Assembly (NCBI RefSeq): GCF_900107645.1
Contig: NZ_FNQN01000002.1
Coordinates: forward strand, 372,001 to 436,000
Reading direction: 5' to 3'
DNA: 64,000 nt
DNA from: Desulfuromusa kysingii
GTDB taxonomy: Bacteria > Desulfobacterota > Desulfuromonadia > Desulfuromonadales > Geopsychrobacteraceae
Shown: positions 44,212-53,459 of the stretch, piece after piece
Position numbering within the stretch: position 1 is the stretch's first letter
Layout of the letters: each line of letters begins with the position of its first letter
The notes under the pieces: model-generated
The model's database searches: none
What the model saw: only the letters and a program-made list of their open reading frames with translations
What the model was told of the DNA's origin: nothing
Translations under genes and position numbers: made by a program

Positions 44212-44551
44212 ATTTAATAATTAACAGAAGCTATCACTTAAAAGCAACAAATAATCAGAGGTAAGACCCAAGCAGTTGTAAAATCTAAATATAAGGACTT
44301 CTCCAGAAAAGAATAATTAAAGAAAGATTATTATTATCCTTGCACACTCTGTACGTCTCTGATAAAGTTGTTAAAATTTTCATGAGACTTCGCTAGTAAA
44401 AGTTAAAAAGGGGCTTATTTTACCTCTTTTTGTCCATTTACTGGCTTTCTTCATTTCGTTGAAGATAAAATAACAGTTCTGATATAACGAATTATGATGA
44501 ATGCCATATTCTTAATGACATGTGGCAAAATAAGTACAAAGGAGAAACACA
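44212..44551. other. Divergent intergenic region, prmA / two-component system
   Basis: AT-rich, with no gene. A 9-bp stem (AAAAAGGGG with CCTCTTTTT, about 44405-44432) resembles a weak terminator on the plus strand but nothing obvious ends there. The promoter of the response-regulator gene should lie here; a good ribosome binding site (AAAGGAG) precedes 44552. Confidence 0.4.
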
Positions 44552-45226
44552 ATGCACATCTTAGTTGTTGAAGATGAGAAAAAGGTCGCCAGCTTTATTA
44601 AAAGGGGACTCGAAGAGGAAGAGTTTACCGTTGACGTTGCTTACGATGGTGAAGATGGCATGCAGATGGCTATCGATTCACCCTACGATCTTATTCTTAT
44701 GGATGTGATGCTCCCAAAAATAGATGGCTTAAGCGCAATCAAAGAACTACGCGAAAAAGGGATCTCAACACCGATTCTATGCTTGACGGCAAAGGACACT
44801 GTTGAAGATATTGTTTCTGGGCTCGACTCCGGGAGTGACGATTACCTGACTAAACCATTCGCCTTTGCTGAATTAATTGCCAGAGTCAGAGCTCTCATCC
44901 GCCGGGGATCACAAGATCGTGGGGCCGAGCTCTACTTCGCTGACTTGCGTCTAGATCCTGTCGGTCACAATGTCTGGCGTGGCGACAAAGAAATCGACCT
45001 GACTTCAAAAGAGTATGCCCTGCTGGAATATTTCATGCGGAGCCCCAATCAGGTTCTTACCAGGACCATGATTGCAGAGCATGTCTGGGATTACACTTTC
45101 GACTCCTTCACCAATATCATTGATGTTTATGTCAACTACCTGAGAAAGAAAATTGATCGGGATTTTGACAAAAAGTTGATTCATACTGTTCGTGGAGTTG
45201 GATACGTTTTAAAGGAGTCTGATTAA
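44552..45226 (+). CDS. OmpR/PhoB-family response regulator
   Basis: A 224-residue DNA-binding regulator. The receiver domain has acidic pocket E7-D8, phosphoacceptor D51 (LILMDVMLP), T and K in CLTAKD and LTKPFAF. The C-terminal winged helix (about 130-222) is of the OmpR/PhoB type (LTSKEYALLEYFMRSPNQVLT and VDVYVNYLRKKID-like pattern). It resembles the CusR/CopR group of metal-stress regulators, but no metal gene is adjacent. The partner kinase starts at the next base after its stop. Confidence 0.93.
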   Translation: MHILVVEDEKKVASFIKRGLEEEEFTVDVAYDGEDGMQMAIDSPYDLILMDVMLPKIDGLSAIKELREKGISTPILCLTAKDTVEDIVSGLDSGSDDYLTKPFAFAELIARVRALIRRGSQDRGAELYFADLRLDPVGHNVWRGDKEIDLTSKEYALLEYFMRSPNQVLTRTMIAEHVWDYTFDSFTNIIDVYVNYLRKKIDRDFDKKLIHTVRGVGYVLKESD

Positions 45227-46666
45227 TTGACTCGTAACACCCATCTAAAAAGTCGCTTCCCTTCTTTAAGCTTGCTGTTTCTGGCAATTGTTTTGATTGG
45301 AAGCGGTTTTTTTTGGCATACAGATCATCAGCAGCGACTCCTTAATCAAATCGACAATCAATTATTGTCGACAGCTCAGAATGTGTCGTTTTTTTTCAAC
45401 AACATTCCGACGGACAGCTCTGCTAAGAAATATCTCTGCAAAAGACTGACTGATTTTTCAGCCATGTCAACGGTCTCTTTGAGTCTCTCGATCTACTCCG
45501 CTCAAGGAGAGCTACTCTGCCTTACGGAAGAGGTGGCCTCAAATCAGCGCATGTCTCTGGACAAAAAGATCAATCCCCCAAAAAGCATGACGTTGAAAAC
45601 CGTCATCACTCCGCAAGGTGAACTGCGTTCGCTAATATACCCCATCAGCAAGCAGGACACTCCTGCCTTGTCTTTGGTCATCAACCACAATCTAGCAGAG
45701 CTGAAAAACCAATCACATCTCTCTGCATTGATTCTGCTCCTGATCGGTCTCTCGATTTTCACTGTCTTTACTGTCTTGCAGCAGAGAGTTAAAAAGGCAA
45801 ACCTGGCAGTAATTAAACGCTTGGCCCTGCAGATGGGACGCGCCGACGAAGAGGATCATCCAGCGTCATTTGTTGTCCCCACATCCGTCGAGCCCGAGAT
45901 CCAGGAGTTAGCTTCCAGCTACAATCACATGATGACACGCAGGGAAGATATTCTCCGCAGAGCCCATCAATTTACCGCGGATGTCACCCATGAATTACGG
46001 ACACCATTAACAATTTTACGCGGTGAAACAGAGCTTGCCCTCAGAAATGGAAGAGATCCCAAACGGTTGCGCCAGGTCTTGGAGTCAAACCTTGAAGAAA
46101 TCAGCCGCATGAGCTACCTGATTGAGGACTTACTGCTATTATCAAAAGGTGATTTAGGTGAAATTCCATTAAAGAAAGAACCCCTCCTGCTCAACGAATT
46201 AATTATTGAACTGCACCACCAGGCACAGCTCCTGGCAACGGCTAAAAACATTAAGGTTGAATTGCATTGCCCTAAAGAGTTGGCATTTCTTAGAGCTGAC
46301 AGCTTGCGCTTGCGACAAGTGTTTTTAAACCTGCTGACAAATGCAATTAAATACACTCCTGACGATGGCGATGTTTCAATCACCTTGAGTTTTGACGAAC
46401 AATATGCGGTGATCACAATTACTGATACCGGCATAGGGATAGGCAGCGAGCATTTAGAAACAATCTTTGACCGTTTTTATCGGGTCAACAAAACCAAAAA
46501 CCGCAATGATGGTGGATCAGGGCTTGGTCTGGCAATTGTCAAATGGATTGTTGAAGCTCACCATGGATCGGTCAAAGTCAGCTCGTCCCTAGGTCAAGGT
46601 AGCAGTTTTACAGTGACCTTGCCCCGACTCTCTGATTCAGAAACACTGGTTACCGTTGATCAATAG
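45227..46666 (+). CDS. Membrane sensor histidine kinase
   Basis: A 479-residue kinase. Membrane helices at about 11-30 and 164-184 enclose a periplasmic sensor of about 130 residues. HAMP-like region, then HisKA with H255 (TADVTHELRTPLTIL) and HATPase motifs NLLTNAIKYTPDDG, DTGIGIG and GGSGLGLAI. It starts with TTG directly after the regulator stop; AGGAG inside the end of the regulator gene serves it. The signal is not apparent. It resembles CusS-type kinases. Confidence 0.92.
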   Translation: MTRNTHLKSRFPSLSLLFLAIVLIGSGFFWHTDHQQRLLNQIDNQLLSTAQNVSFFFNNIPTDSSAKKYLCKRLTDFSAMSTVSLSLSIYSAQGELLCLTEEVASNQRMSLDKKINPPKSMTLKTVITPQGELRSLIYPISKQDTPALSLVINHNLAELKNQSHLSALILLLIGLSIFTVFTVLQQRVKKANLAVIKRLALQMGRADEEDHPASFVVPTSVEPEIQELASSYNHMMTRREDILRRAHQFTADVTHELRTPLTILRGETELALRNGRDPKRLRQVLESNLEEISRMSYLIEDLLLLSKGDLGEIPLKKEPLLLNELIIELHHQAQLLATAKNIKVELHCPKELAFLRADSLRLRQVFLNLLTNAIKYTPDDGDVSITLSFDEQYAVITITDTGIGIGSEHLETIFDRFYRVNKTKNRNDGGSGLGLAIVKWIVEAHHGSVKVSSSLGQGSSFTVTLPRLSDSETLVTVDQ

Positions 46667-46780
46667 ATGATGCCTGTGCAATTAAAATTCAGGGCTTTAA
46701 AATTCCTTATACTTTAGGGGTTCACTTTTTTTCCCGGATCATGTATCTTTTTCTTTAGAAGCCTCTTCGGAAGCTTCTTG

Positions 46781-46823
46781 CCCCGAAGACCTACCCCCCC
46801 TCCAGGTCTTTGGGGCTTTTTTT
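46781..46823 (+). terminator. Terminator of the two-component operon
   Basis: CCCCGAAGACCT and AGGTCTTTGGGG pair over a C-rich loop, followed by CTTTTTTT. A second small hairpin with a TTCG loop (AGAAGC...GCTTCT, about 46757-46778) precedes it. It lies 115 bases after the kinase stop. Confidence 0.88.
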
Positions 46824-46978
46824 ATCCAAATTGAACCCAGTGGCAATTCTGCACCTTTTTCTAAAAAGATCAATTAAGGCGATGGTTGCTATAGCACTGT
46901 CATCACCGTTGGTGCAAAAAATAAGAAATTGCGTATCTGCACAGTGTAATGCTCAATTATAGGTGTTAGTCTGAATAA

Positions 46979-48346
46979 ATGCGCATAACTGTAAAACAAC
47001 AAGTTCTCTTAGCTCCGGCGACCATCCTGGTCTTATTGATTCTACTGCTTGCTTTTATGCAGTACACTTACTGGGATTTGTCATTTAAGCGTCGGGAAGC
47101 CAAGGCCATCGGCACGACCTTTGTTGCCGTTGCAGAAGCGGATATGGCCGCAAGAAGATTACATGTTTTGTTGCGGACCATGCAACATACGGGGATGGCC
47201 GCTCCTGAAGAGATGGCTTTGGTTGCTGATCTCTATGAACGCATGCTTGATTCGATTAGTCGCATCAAACCATTTGGCCCTCTCGTTGGTTCAGGACACC
47301 TCGCCTCATTGCTTGAACTTGCCGAAAACCTTAACCCTGCAGACAGCCCTGAGACCGAGCAAACGGCAGAATCGTTTGCGCGTTTCAGAGCAGAGCTCTC
47401 TGCGTTATCTAACATCACTCAAATCTATCGCAATCAATCACGCGTAGCACAAGAACAAGATATCAACCAACTCGTCGAAAGAACGGCAACAGTCTCCATG
47501 TCAGTCCTAGTGCTCGCAATCTTGCTAGGATTATTGATTTCAGGCTACTTTAGCCGGCGCATTCTCAACCGGGTGCAGAACCTTTCTCAAAATGCGGCGA
47601 GTATTGCAGACGGAAAGTTGGAAATACCTCCGGCACCGGATCGGATCCGGGACGAGCTGGACACCTTGGCGGTATCAATCAACCGGATGACAAAACGGTT
47701 GGTACAAGTCGTTGGAACAGAAAAACTTCTTGAAGGTGCGGAGGAAGAACGACGTCGAATCGCCATGGACCTGCATGACCAATCGCTGTCCGACCTGTCG
47801 ACGATATTGCGTGGCTTGCAGAATCTGAGAGAAAATCAGTCAGATCCAAGAGCGCATGAGAAAACCCAAAAATTGGAACAGGATCTCGAGCGGGCCATTG
47901 CAAACCTACGTGAAATTATGAACAACCTACATCCGCAAATCCTCGACATTCTCGGTCTGGGAGCAGCACTCGAAGCTCACCTTGAACAGCATTGCAATAC
48001 CGAAGATCTGCCCGAATATCATCTTTACATCGACCCGGAAAGCAACACACTAGACTTAGGCCGACTCAAACAATTGGCCCTCTACAGAATTGCCATTGAA
48101 GCAATTCAAAACGTGATTAAACACGCCGGGGCAACGCGTTATGAAGTCAACTTAGAGATCTGTGAGCAGACTCTCGTTTTATCCATTGAAGACAACGGCA
48201 AAGGAATGCTGGATCAAAACGGTTCCAACCCGGGACGTGGATTAAATAATATTCGTGAAAGAGCGCGGGCAATCTCTGCCACCGTTGAGTGGAAACCCTC
48301 ACGGTTCTCCAGTGGCACCCGTTTTGAACTCACGCTGCCCTGTTAA
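46979..48346 (+). CDS. NarX/DesK-type sensor histidine kinase
   Basis: A 455-residue kinase. Membrane helices at about 9-27 and 171-191 flank a periplasmic helical sensor region; HAMP follows (about 190-245). The dimerisation domain is HisKA_3 with H266 in RRRIAMDLHDQSLSDL, and the ATPase domain has IEDNGKGM and GRGLNNIRERA. This is the LuxR-partner class of kinases. The ribosome binding site is not evident. It is co-transcribed with the regulator 20 bases downstream. Confidence 0.9.
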   Translation: MRITVKQQVLLAPATILVLLILLLAFMQYTYWDLSFKRREAKAIGTTFVAVAEADMAARRLHVLLRTMQHTGMAAPEEMALVADLYERMLDSISRIKPFGPLVGSGHLASLLELAENLNPADSPETEQTAESFARFRAELSALSNITQIYRNQSRVAQEQDINQLVERTATVSMSVLVLAILLGLLISGYFSRRILNRVQNLSQNAASIADGKLEIPPAPDRIRDELDTLAVSINRMTKRLVQVVGTEKLLEGAEEERRRIAMDLHDQSLSDLSTILRGLQNLRENQSDPRAHEKTQKLEQDLERAIANLREIMNNLHPQILDILGLGAALEAHLEQHCNTEDLPEYHLYIDPESNTLDLGRLKQLALYRIAIEAIQNVIKHAGATRYEVNLEICEQTLVLSIEDNGKGMLDQNGSNPGRGLNNIRERARAISATVEWKPSRFSSGTRFELTLPC

Positions 48347-48366
48347 GATGAATTCAGGAGAAAAGC

Positions 48367-49122
48367 ATGCAACCTCTGAATATTCTGATCGCTGAAGACA
48401 ACCCTAAAGATTTTGAATTTCTAAAACTATTACTTAACGAGTGGGAAGAACCCGTCAACATCACTCGGGCACCCAATGGCAGCACCGCTCTGGAAATAGG
48501 GCTATTACGCGACAATCCTCTAGTCATCAGCGACATTCAAATGCCGGAGATGAACGGAATTGATTTTGCCAAAAAACTTTGGCAGGTACAGCCGAAAGCT
48601 CGGATTGTTTTCTGGAGCCAATTTAAAGATGAAATGTATGTCCGCGCTCTGGTGAAAATTGTCCCTCCAGAGACAGTATACGGTTATATTCTGAAATCGA
48701 GTCCCAGAGAGCGGATTGTTTCCGCCATTCGCACGGTATTGTTAGATGAACAATGTTGGATTGCTCCGGAAGTCCGGAAAGTTCAAGGTCGAGCTGGACA
48801 TAGCTTGACAGCATTATCTGATATCGAATATGAAGCGCTGCTCGACATATCCTTAGGATTAACTGATAACCTCATTGCACAACGTCGCTATCTATCACGC
48901 CGAGGGGTGCAAAGTCGTCTTAATTCCCTTTACAATAAACTGGGGATTGATCAGGAACAGTTCCAAAGTGAAAAATTTGGCGACTCCTTCAATTTACGTA
49001 ATCGGGCAGTTTCAGTCTCAATCGCTCGAGGTCTGATTAATGCATTTGAAATGGAAACGGAAGAAAAAGAGTTTCAAAACTGGTTTAAACTCTTCCGGCG
49101 CACCCATAAGTCTAAAGATTAG
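48367..49122 (+). CDS. Response regulator with degenerate LuxR-type output domain
   Basis: A 251-residue protein. The receiver (about 1-125) has the acidic E10-D11 pair and phosphoacceptor D56 (VISDIQMP). The C-terminal part includes LSDIEYEALLDISLGLTDN and RGVQSRLNSLYNKLGI, which follow the LuxR/NarL helix-turn-helix pattern but are altered (an RRYLSRR insert between helices) and extended by about 60 residues. It is the partner of the preceding kinase. GGAG precedes the ATG by 7 bases. DNA target unknown. Confidence 0.8.
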   Translation: MQPLNILIAEDNPKDFEFLKLLLNEWEEPVNITRAPNGSTALEIGLLRDNPLVISDIQMPEMNGIDFAKKLWQVQPKARIVFWSQFKDEMYVRALVKIVPPETVYGYILKSSPRERIVSAIRTVLLDEQCWIAPEVRKVQGRAGHSLTALSDIEYEALLDISLGLTDNLIAQRRYLSRRGVQSRLNSLYNKLGIDQEQFQSEKFGDSFNLRNRAVSVSIARGLINAFEMETEEKEFQNWFKLFRRTHKSKD

Positions 49123-49240
49123 TCCCCCTGCCAGCACCATAAAAATATACCCTTTCAATGGATCATCACGGCATTCAGCGGTAACCTGTTGTTCCGGTTT
49201 CCTGGTCCCCTCTTGTCTTAAACTCACCACCATGATAAAA

Positions 49241-49249
49241 GGTCTTACC
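49241..49249. promoter_or_regulatory. FadR-type operator-like site before the regulator gene
   Basis: GGTCTTACC (in AGGTCTTACCA) is the GGT-N3-ACC core bound by FadR-subfamily regulators. It lies 20 bases before the start of a FadR-subfamily gene and suggests autoregulation. It resembles TGGTATGACCA in the lut leader (9849-9859). Confidence 0.45.
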
Positions 49250-49268
49250 AAAGAAACCGGAGACAAAT

Positions 49269-50006
49269 ATGACCACAGTTTTTAAGCCAATCCGCCCTAA
49301 AAAACTTTCTGAAGAAATTGTTGAACAGATTAAAGAATTGATTTCGCGGGGAGACCTCGGTCCAGGACAACGCATTCCGTCAGAGCGTGAATTGGCTACA
49401 TTTCTCGGCGTCAGTCGTCCGTCTGTCAGAGAAGCAATCATGGTTCTTGAGGCCATGGGATTTCTCGAATCACGTCAGGGGGGTGGCACCTATGTTCGTT
49501 CACTTGCAGATGTGACCATGGCCGATCCCCTGGCTAATATGGTTGAACAGCGCGACCCGCGAATGCTGTACGCTTTAACAGAAGTTCGTATTGGTCTGGA
49601 AACCTGGTCTGCTTATCTTGCTGCCAAGCGCGCAGAACAACCCGAACTGGATCGGTTACGTGAGCTGTACAACATCATGGAAAAGCAATCTAGTGGTAAT
49701 GGTTGGGACCCTGAGATAGATTTCCAGTTTCACCTGACCATCACCGCTGCAACACATAATACCCTGCAGATCCATGTTCTGAATACGATCCAGAAACTCT
49801 TTCAGACAACTATCATGGTAGCTTTAGGTGAATTCTACAGCAAAGAGGGATACATTGAGCAGCTACTGAATCATCATCGTGAAATTCTTGAAGCAATTGA
49901 AGCGCGCGATCCCGAACGGGCGCGGGAGTGGATGTTAAAACATTTGACTCTCGTGGAAGAGAAGCTAGCTATTTTTCTACAAAAAAAACATCCTGAAACC
50001 GTCTGA
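49269..50006 (+). CDS. GntR-family regulator, FadR subfamily (FCD domain)
   Basis: A 245-residue repressor. The N-terminal winged helix (about 10-80) has PSERELATFLGVSRPSVREAI and ends LESRQGGGTYVR, the GntR signature. The FCD ligand-binding domain (about 95-235) has the metal or ligand histidines and aspartate in DFQFHLTITAATHN and NHHREILEAI. FCD members respond to organic acids such as lactate, pyruvate or acyl-CoA. GGAG lies upstream. It is not next to a metabolic operon; a shared operator type suggests it may control lut genes. It is convergent with the diguanylate cyclase gene, 3 bases apart. Confidence 0.9.
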   Translation: MTTVFKPIRPKKLSEEIVEQIKELISRGDLGPGQRIPSERELATFLGVSRPSVREAIMVLEAMGFLESRQGGGTYVRSLADVTMADPLANMVEQRDPRMLYALTEVRIGLETWSAYLAAKRAEQPELDRLRELYNIMEKQSSGNGWDPEIDFQFHLTITAATHNTLQIHVLNTIQKLFQTTIMVALGEFYSKEGYIEQLLNHHREILEAIEARDPERAREWMLKHLTLVEEKLAIFLQKKHPETV

Positions 50007-50009
50007 CTC

Positions 50010-50867
50010 TCACCTCTTGACACACCGTTCCGGCTCTTCAAGGTCAGAACATGACATGGTTCTATTGCGACCATTTTTTTTAGCAAAATAAAGGGCCTTA
50101 TCTGCCTGTCCCAGCAGAGAATGGACCGAATCAATTTCTGGACACACCGAAGAAACCCCCAGACTGACGGTGACCCGTATCGCTTGACTAGGCTTGTCGG
50201 CGGTTTCCATGATAATGTCGGCATTCGCAATTTTCAGCCGCAAATTCTCGGCGACAATCAGCGCCGCTGCAGTTTCGGTATGAGGGAGAATGACCAGAAG
50301 TTCTTCCCCACCATAACGACAAACGACATCAGAATCACGGACAGTAGCAACAATCAACTCCGCAAGTCGCTTGAGAACAAGATCCCCGACTTGATGCCCC
50401 CACCCATCGTTGACTTTTTTAAAGTAATCGACATCCAGCATGATTATCGAGAGAGGCTCTTTGTAGCGTTTTGCCCGTTGGAATTCCCCCTGTAACCTGA
50501 TTTTCATATAGCGACGATTACAAACTTCCATCAAAGGATCGGTGATACATTCGTGTTCCAATTCGCAGTTTCTTTTGATCGCATTGGACGTTTGCAACGA
50601 TAAAGAAGTCACAAGAAAAACAAAAACAGCACCGAAAAAGAAAATCCCCGGAACAATAAAATCGACAGAACCCCGATATGAGTCAAAATAACTAACGGTA
50701 TAAGCGAAGTAGCCACAGATAAACAGGAGAACAAGTATTCTCAGAGCTCCCCACCAGCGGCGCATATTACCCGCAGGCAACTCTGAAATTAACCTCTTAA
50801 CCGGCCAGAGAGATAATATCATCACCGCCATTGCGAACAAGAGAAGAAGGTTTTTCAAAACAAACAT
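50010..50867 (-). CDS. Membrane diguanylate cyclase (GGDEF domain)
   Basis: A 285-residue protein with about three N-terminal membrane helices (residues 5-25, 42-62, 72-92) and a C-terminal GGDEF domain (about 120-280). The active-site motif is GGEEL (CRYGGEELLVILPH), the common active variant, and an upstream RxxD-like inhibitory site is not obvious. It would make c-di-GMP; the small membrane sensor part has no recognised domain. Confidence 0.92.
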   Translation of the reverse strand: MFVLKNLLLLFAMAVMILSLWPVKRLISELPAGNMRRWWGALRILVLLFICGYFAYTVSYFDSYRGSVDFIVPGIFFFGAVFVFLVTSLSLQTSNAIKRNCELEHECITDPLMEVCNRRYMKIRLQGEFQRAKRYKEPLSIIMLDVDYFKKVNDGWGHQVGDLVLKRLAELIVATVRDSDVVCRYGGEELLVILPHTETAAALIVAENLRLKIANADIIMETADKPSQAIRVTVSLGVSSVCPEIDSVHSLLGQADKALYFAKKNGRNRTMSCSDLEEPERCVKR

Positions 50868-51046
50868 ATTTTTTCTTCAGGAAAAGTGTTAGCCAATCCA
50901 AATAAACATACCGTAAATTTTAATAAATTAAAACTAAAAGTTACTTTATATGTATTTTAATATGCTTTTTTGACTGCTGCTGTTTTACAAGTATGCTAAA
51001 TTAGAAAGCTAACCTATTTCATCTTCGTTACATTTTGGATTTTCTT

Positions 51047-51346
51047 ATGGATATACAGTCAATTTATCAAAAAACGATCTCACAGTGGGGCAAAGAAGCT
51101 CAATACGACCAGATGGTCGAAGAGTGTGCTGAACTGATTACGGCGCTCAAACACTTTCGCCGGGGCAAGGTGAATCAGCAAGTTGTTATTGATGAACTGG
51201 CTGACGTCACCTTGATGCTAGGTCAATTAAGATGGATGTTTGGTGCGGCAGAGGTTGATAGTGCTGTGCAGAAAAAATTGCTAAAGCTCAACCAGTTGAT
51301 GGAAGGACTCAAACAACACAAACAGGAGACGAATAATGGCGATTAA
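51047..51346 (+). CDS. MazG-like nucleotide pyrophosphohydrolase
   Basis: A 99-residue all-helical protein. EECAELITALKH and DELADVTLMLGQL correspond to the EExxE...ExxD metal motifs of the MazG/dUTPase-2 superfamily, which hydrolyse non-canonical or excess NTPs. ATG 51047 is preferred; a TTG four codons earlier is also in frame. Its end overlaps the start of the peroxiredoxin gene by 11 bases, so the two are translationally coupled. Confidence 0.8.
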   Translation: MDIQSIYQKTISQWGKEAQYDQMVEECAELITALKHFRRGKVNQQVVIDELADVTLMLGQLRWMFGAAEVDSAVQKKLLKLNQLMEGLKQHKQETNNGD

Positions 51347-51803
51347 AGAAGGCTCCCCAGCACCGGACTTTAACTTATCGGGCAGTGATGGAAAAGAACA
51401 TCACCTCAATGACTATCGGGGGAAAATGCTGATTGTTTACTTTTATCCGAAGGACAACACTTCCGGTTGCACCAAAGAATCCTGCGCCTTTGCAGAGATG
51501 TTTTCGGAACTGCAAGCGATGGAGATCAACCTTCTGGGAATCAGCAAAGACAGCCTGACATCGCACGATAAATTCATCTCTAAATTCAATCTCCCCTTCA
51601 CCCTCATCTCTGACCCTGACAAAGTGATGATGCAGGAATATGAGGCCTGGGGAGAGAAAAAAACCTATGGGAAAGTCAGCGTTGGTTGTATCCGTTCCAC
51701 GGTCCTGATTTCTGCCAATGGCACTGTCCTTAAACACTGGCCCCACGTCAGGAAAGCCGCAGATCATCCGCAACAGGTTCTGGATTTCATAAAGGGGCTC
51801 TGA
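51336..51803 (+). CDS. bcp: Thiol peroxidase of the Bcp/PrxQ family
   Basis: A 155-residue peroxiredoxin. YFYPKDNTSGCTKESCAF contains the peroxidatic cysteine (T-x-x-C) and a nearby second cysteine five residues later, the 2-Cys pattern of Bcp. It reduces hydrogen and organic peroxides using thioredoxin, matching the two thioredoxins in this window. Ribosome binding site AGGAG lies inside the end of the MazG-like gene. Confidence 0.93.
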   Translation: MAIKEGSPAPDFNLSGSDGKEHHLNDYRGKMLIVYFYPKDNTSGCTKESCAFAEMFSELQAMEINLLGISKDSLTSHDKFISKFNLPFTLISDPDKVMMQEYEAWGEKKTYGKVSVGCIRSTVLISANGTVLKHWPHVRKAADHPQQVLDFIKGL

Positions 51804-51806
51804 CCT

Positions 51807-52292
51807 ATGGATACCACCGAACAAATCAGGCAGTTTTTGGACTTTTTACAACCTCAGCTGGGACAGGAAGTTCATGTTGGTCCCTGGTTAGAAATTGACC
51901 AGCAAAGGATTGATCAGTTTGCCGCAGTCACCGGAGATCAACAATGGATTCACGTCGATCCAGAGCGGGCCCAAAAGGAGTCCCCATACGGCTCGACGAT
52001 CGCCCATGGCTATCTGACCCTATCTCTGCTCCCCTATCTGACCGAAAGTAATCATCCTGATTTTTTTCAGAACAATTATCCAGGGATGAAATACCGAGTT
52101 AATTATGGTTTAAACCGGGTCCGATTTCCGGCACCGGTCAAGGTCGGAGCAAAGATCCGGGCGAGGACAACAATTCAATCGGCAGAACAAATCGGCGGAG
52201 CAGTGCAAATTTGTTACATTATTACGATAGATATTCAAGGTGAAAACAAACCGGCATGCAGCGCCGAATTTCTGGCGCGACTTTATCCTTAG
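51807..52292 (+). CDS. MaoC-like dehydratase (hot-dog fold)
   Basis: A 161-residue hydratase. The hydratase-2 motif is intact: FAAVTGDQQWIHVDPERA and GSTIAHGYLTLSLLPYL, with catalytic Asp and His. Members hydrate enoyl-CoA with R stereochemistry or act in related acyl-CoA chemistry; product R-3-hydroxyacyl-CoA would fit the 3-hydroxybutyrate genes at 10-13 kb but the loci are not linked. It follows the peroxiredoxin gene by three bases. Confidence 0.88.
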   Translation: MDTTEQIRQFLDFLQPQLGQEVHVGPWLEIDQQRIDQFAAVTGDQQWIHVDPERAQKESPYGSTIAHGYLTLSLLPYLTESNHPDFFQNNYPGMKYRVNYGLNRVRFPAPVKVGAKIRARTTIQSAEQIGGAVQICYIITIDIQGENKPACSAEFLARLYP

Positions 52293-52445
52293 AACTAAAA
52301 GCTTTAACGCAGAGGCAGAGAGTAGCAGAGAAGTGCATATTTTTTAAACCAGATGAATTGCCCTTCCTGGAGTCTTGGTGGCCAGCGTCTGTCTATAATA
52401 TTTTTTTTTCCACACGCTGCGATCTCAGGTCCTCTCTGTTAAAAA

Positions 52446-53270
52446 TTATTTTTTTGCCAACGCATAGATTTCTGCATAGATAGTGTGGGGATCAAGATGG
52501 TTTGCCGTAGCAATCTCTTTCATCGATTGTTGTGGCTCGGCCGTTATACTCTTCAGTGCCAACCCGTGAGCAATAACCTTCGGGTCTAATTGATACATTT
52601 CACATATCTGTGCCAAAGTTCGATTTCCAGTACCACCAGGGGCCTCTTCGGGCATCTCATTGGCTGCCCCCTTACTCCCAGGTTTCATTGCTGCATAAAT
52701 CTGTTGCGGTGAAACACCATTTGCTTCAGCAATTTCCTGCATTGTCTGTGCTGCCGAGTCCACAGTTATCCCGGCTTGTTTTAGCAATGCCATACTTTCG
52801 TCCAGATCAACTTTAACTTTATCCACAAAATCCGCAAGTGGCGACAATTCCGCATGACCATAAGGAGGCTCACCATAGTAAAGATTCGCTTTCTCGGTGA
52901 TTGCTGCTCCAAAATTAATGATTGAACTCATGGGGGGAATCCCCGCCAAAGTTCCGAAAAAAACAACCAAAGTCACAAGTAATGAAATATTAAAATCAGC
53001 CGTAAAGATTCGCAGTTGTTTTGACTTGTTCTGCAGATAACTGATCATCGCTTTCCAGTTGTAATAAACATGCAACAGAATCGAGACCAACAAAAGCACC
53101 CCAAGATTAATATGAACCGCTCCCCAGTCTTCCTTAGTAAGCGACCACAATCGGTACCCAGCCCAGTATGCGACACGACCGGAAGGAACAATATAGAGAA
53201 TGATACTGGTCACCATCAGCAGCACAAAAGAAATTAAAGCCGTCAGCGATGTAATCCTGCGCATATTCAT
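52446..53270 (-). CDS. DUF4405-type membrane protein with three C-terminal helical repeats
   Basis: A 274-residue protein. Three membrane helices (about 8-28, 50-70, 93-112) with histidines (VHINLG, LLHVYYNW) resemble the cytochrome b-like DUF4405 domain, which may bind heme. The C-terminal part (about 140-274) is soluble and contains three related units at about 173-195, 215-238 and 247-270, sharing the pattern T/S-M/L-x-x-I-A/C-x-x-N/Y-x-L/V-S/D-P-x-x-I. The first and third are closest (TMQEIAEANGVSPQQIYA, SMKEIATANHLDPHTIYA). Function is unknown. The gene is alone; AGGGAG lies upstream. Confidence 0.75.
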   Translation of the reverse strand: MNMRRITSLTALISFVLLMVTSIILYIVPSGRVAYWAGYRLWSLTKEDWGAVHINLGVLLLVSILLHVYYNWKAMISYLQNKSKQLRIFTADFNISLLVTLVVFFGTLAGIPPMSSIINFGAAITEKANLYYGEPPYGHAELSPLADFVDKVKVDLDESMALLKQAGITVDSAAQTMQEIAEANGVSPQQIYAAMKPGSKGAANEMPEEAPGGTGNRTLAQICEMYQLDPKVIAHGLALKSITAEPQQSMKEIATANHLDPHTIYAEIYALAKK

Positions 53271-53459
53271 GATTTACAAACTCCCTTGACATTAATAAGT
53301 TTGTGAAACATAGCAAAGTTCGAATATTTATGGGGTTAAGTTTTGTAAAATAGATACAGCATCTTGCTAAGTTCAGAACACCATAAACCTTGTAAGTATA
53401 AACAATAAAGTTCAGATAAATATTGCGTTCAAATTCTATAAATATATTTATTTATGAAA

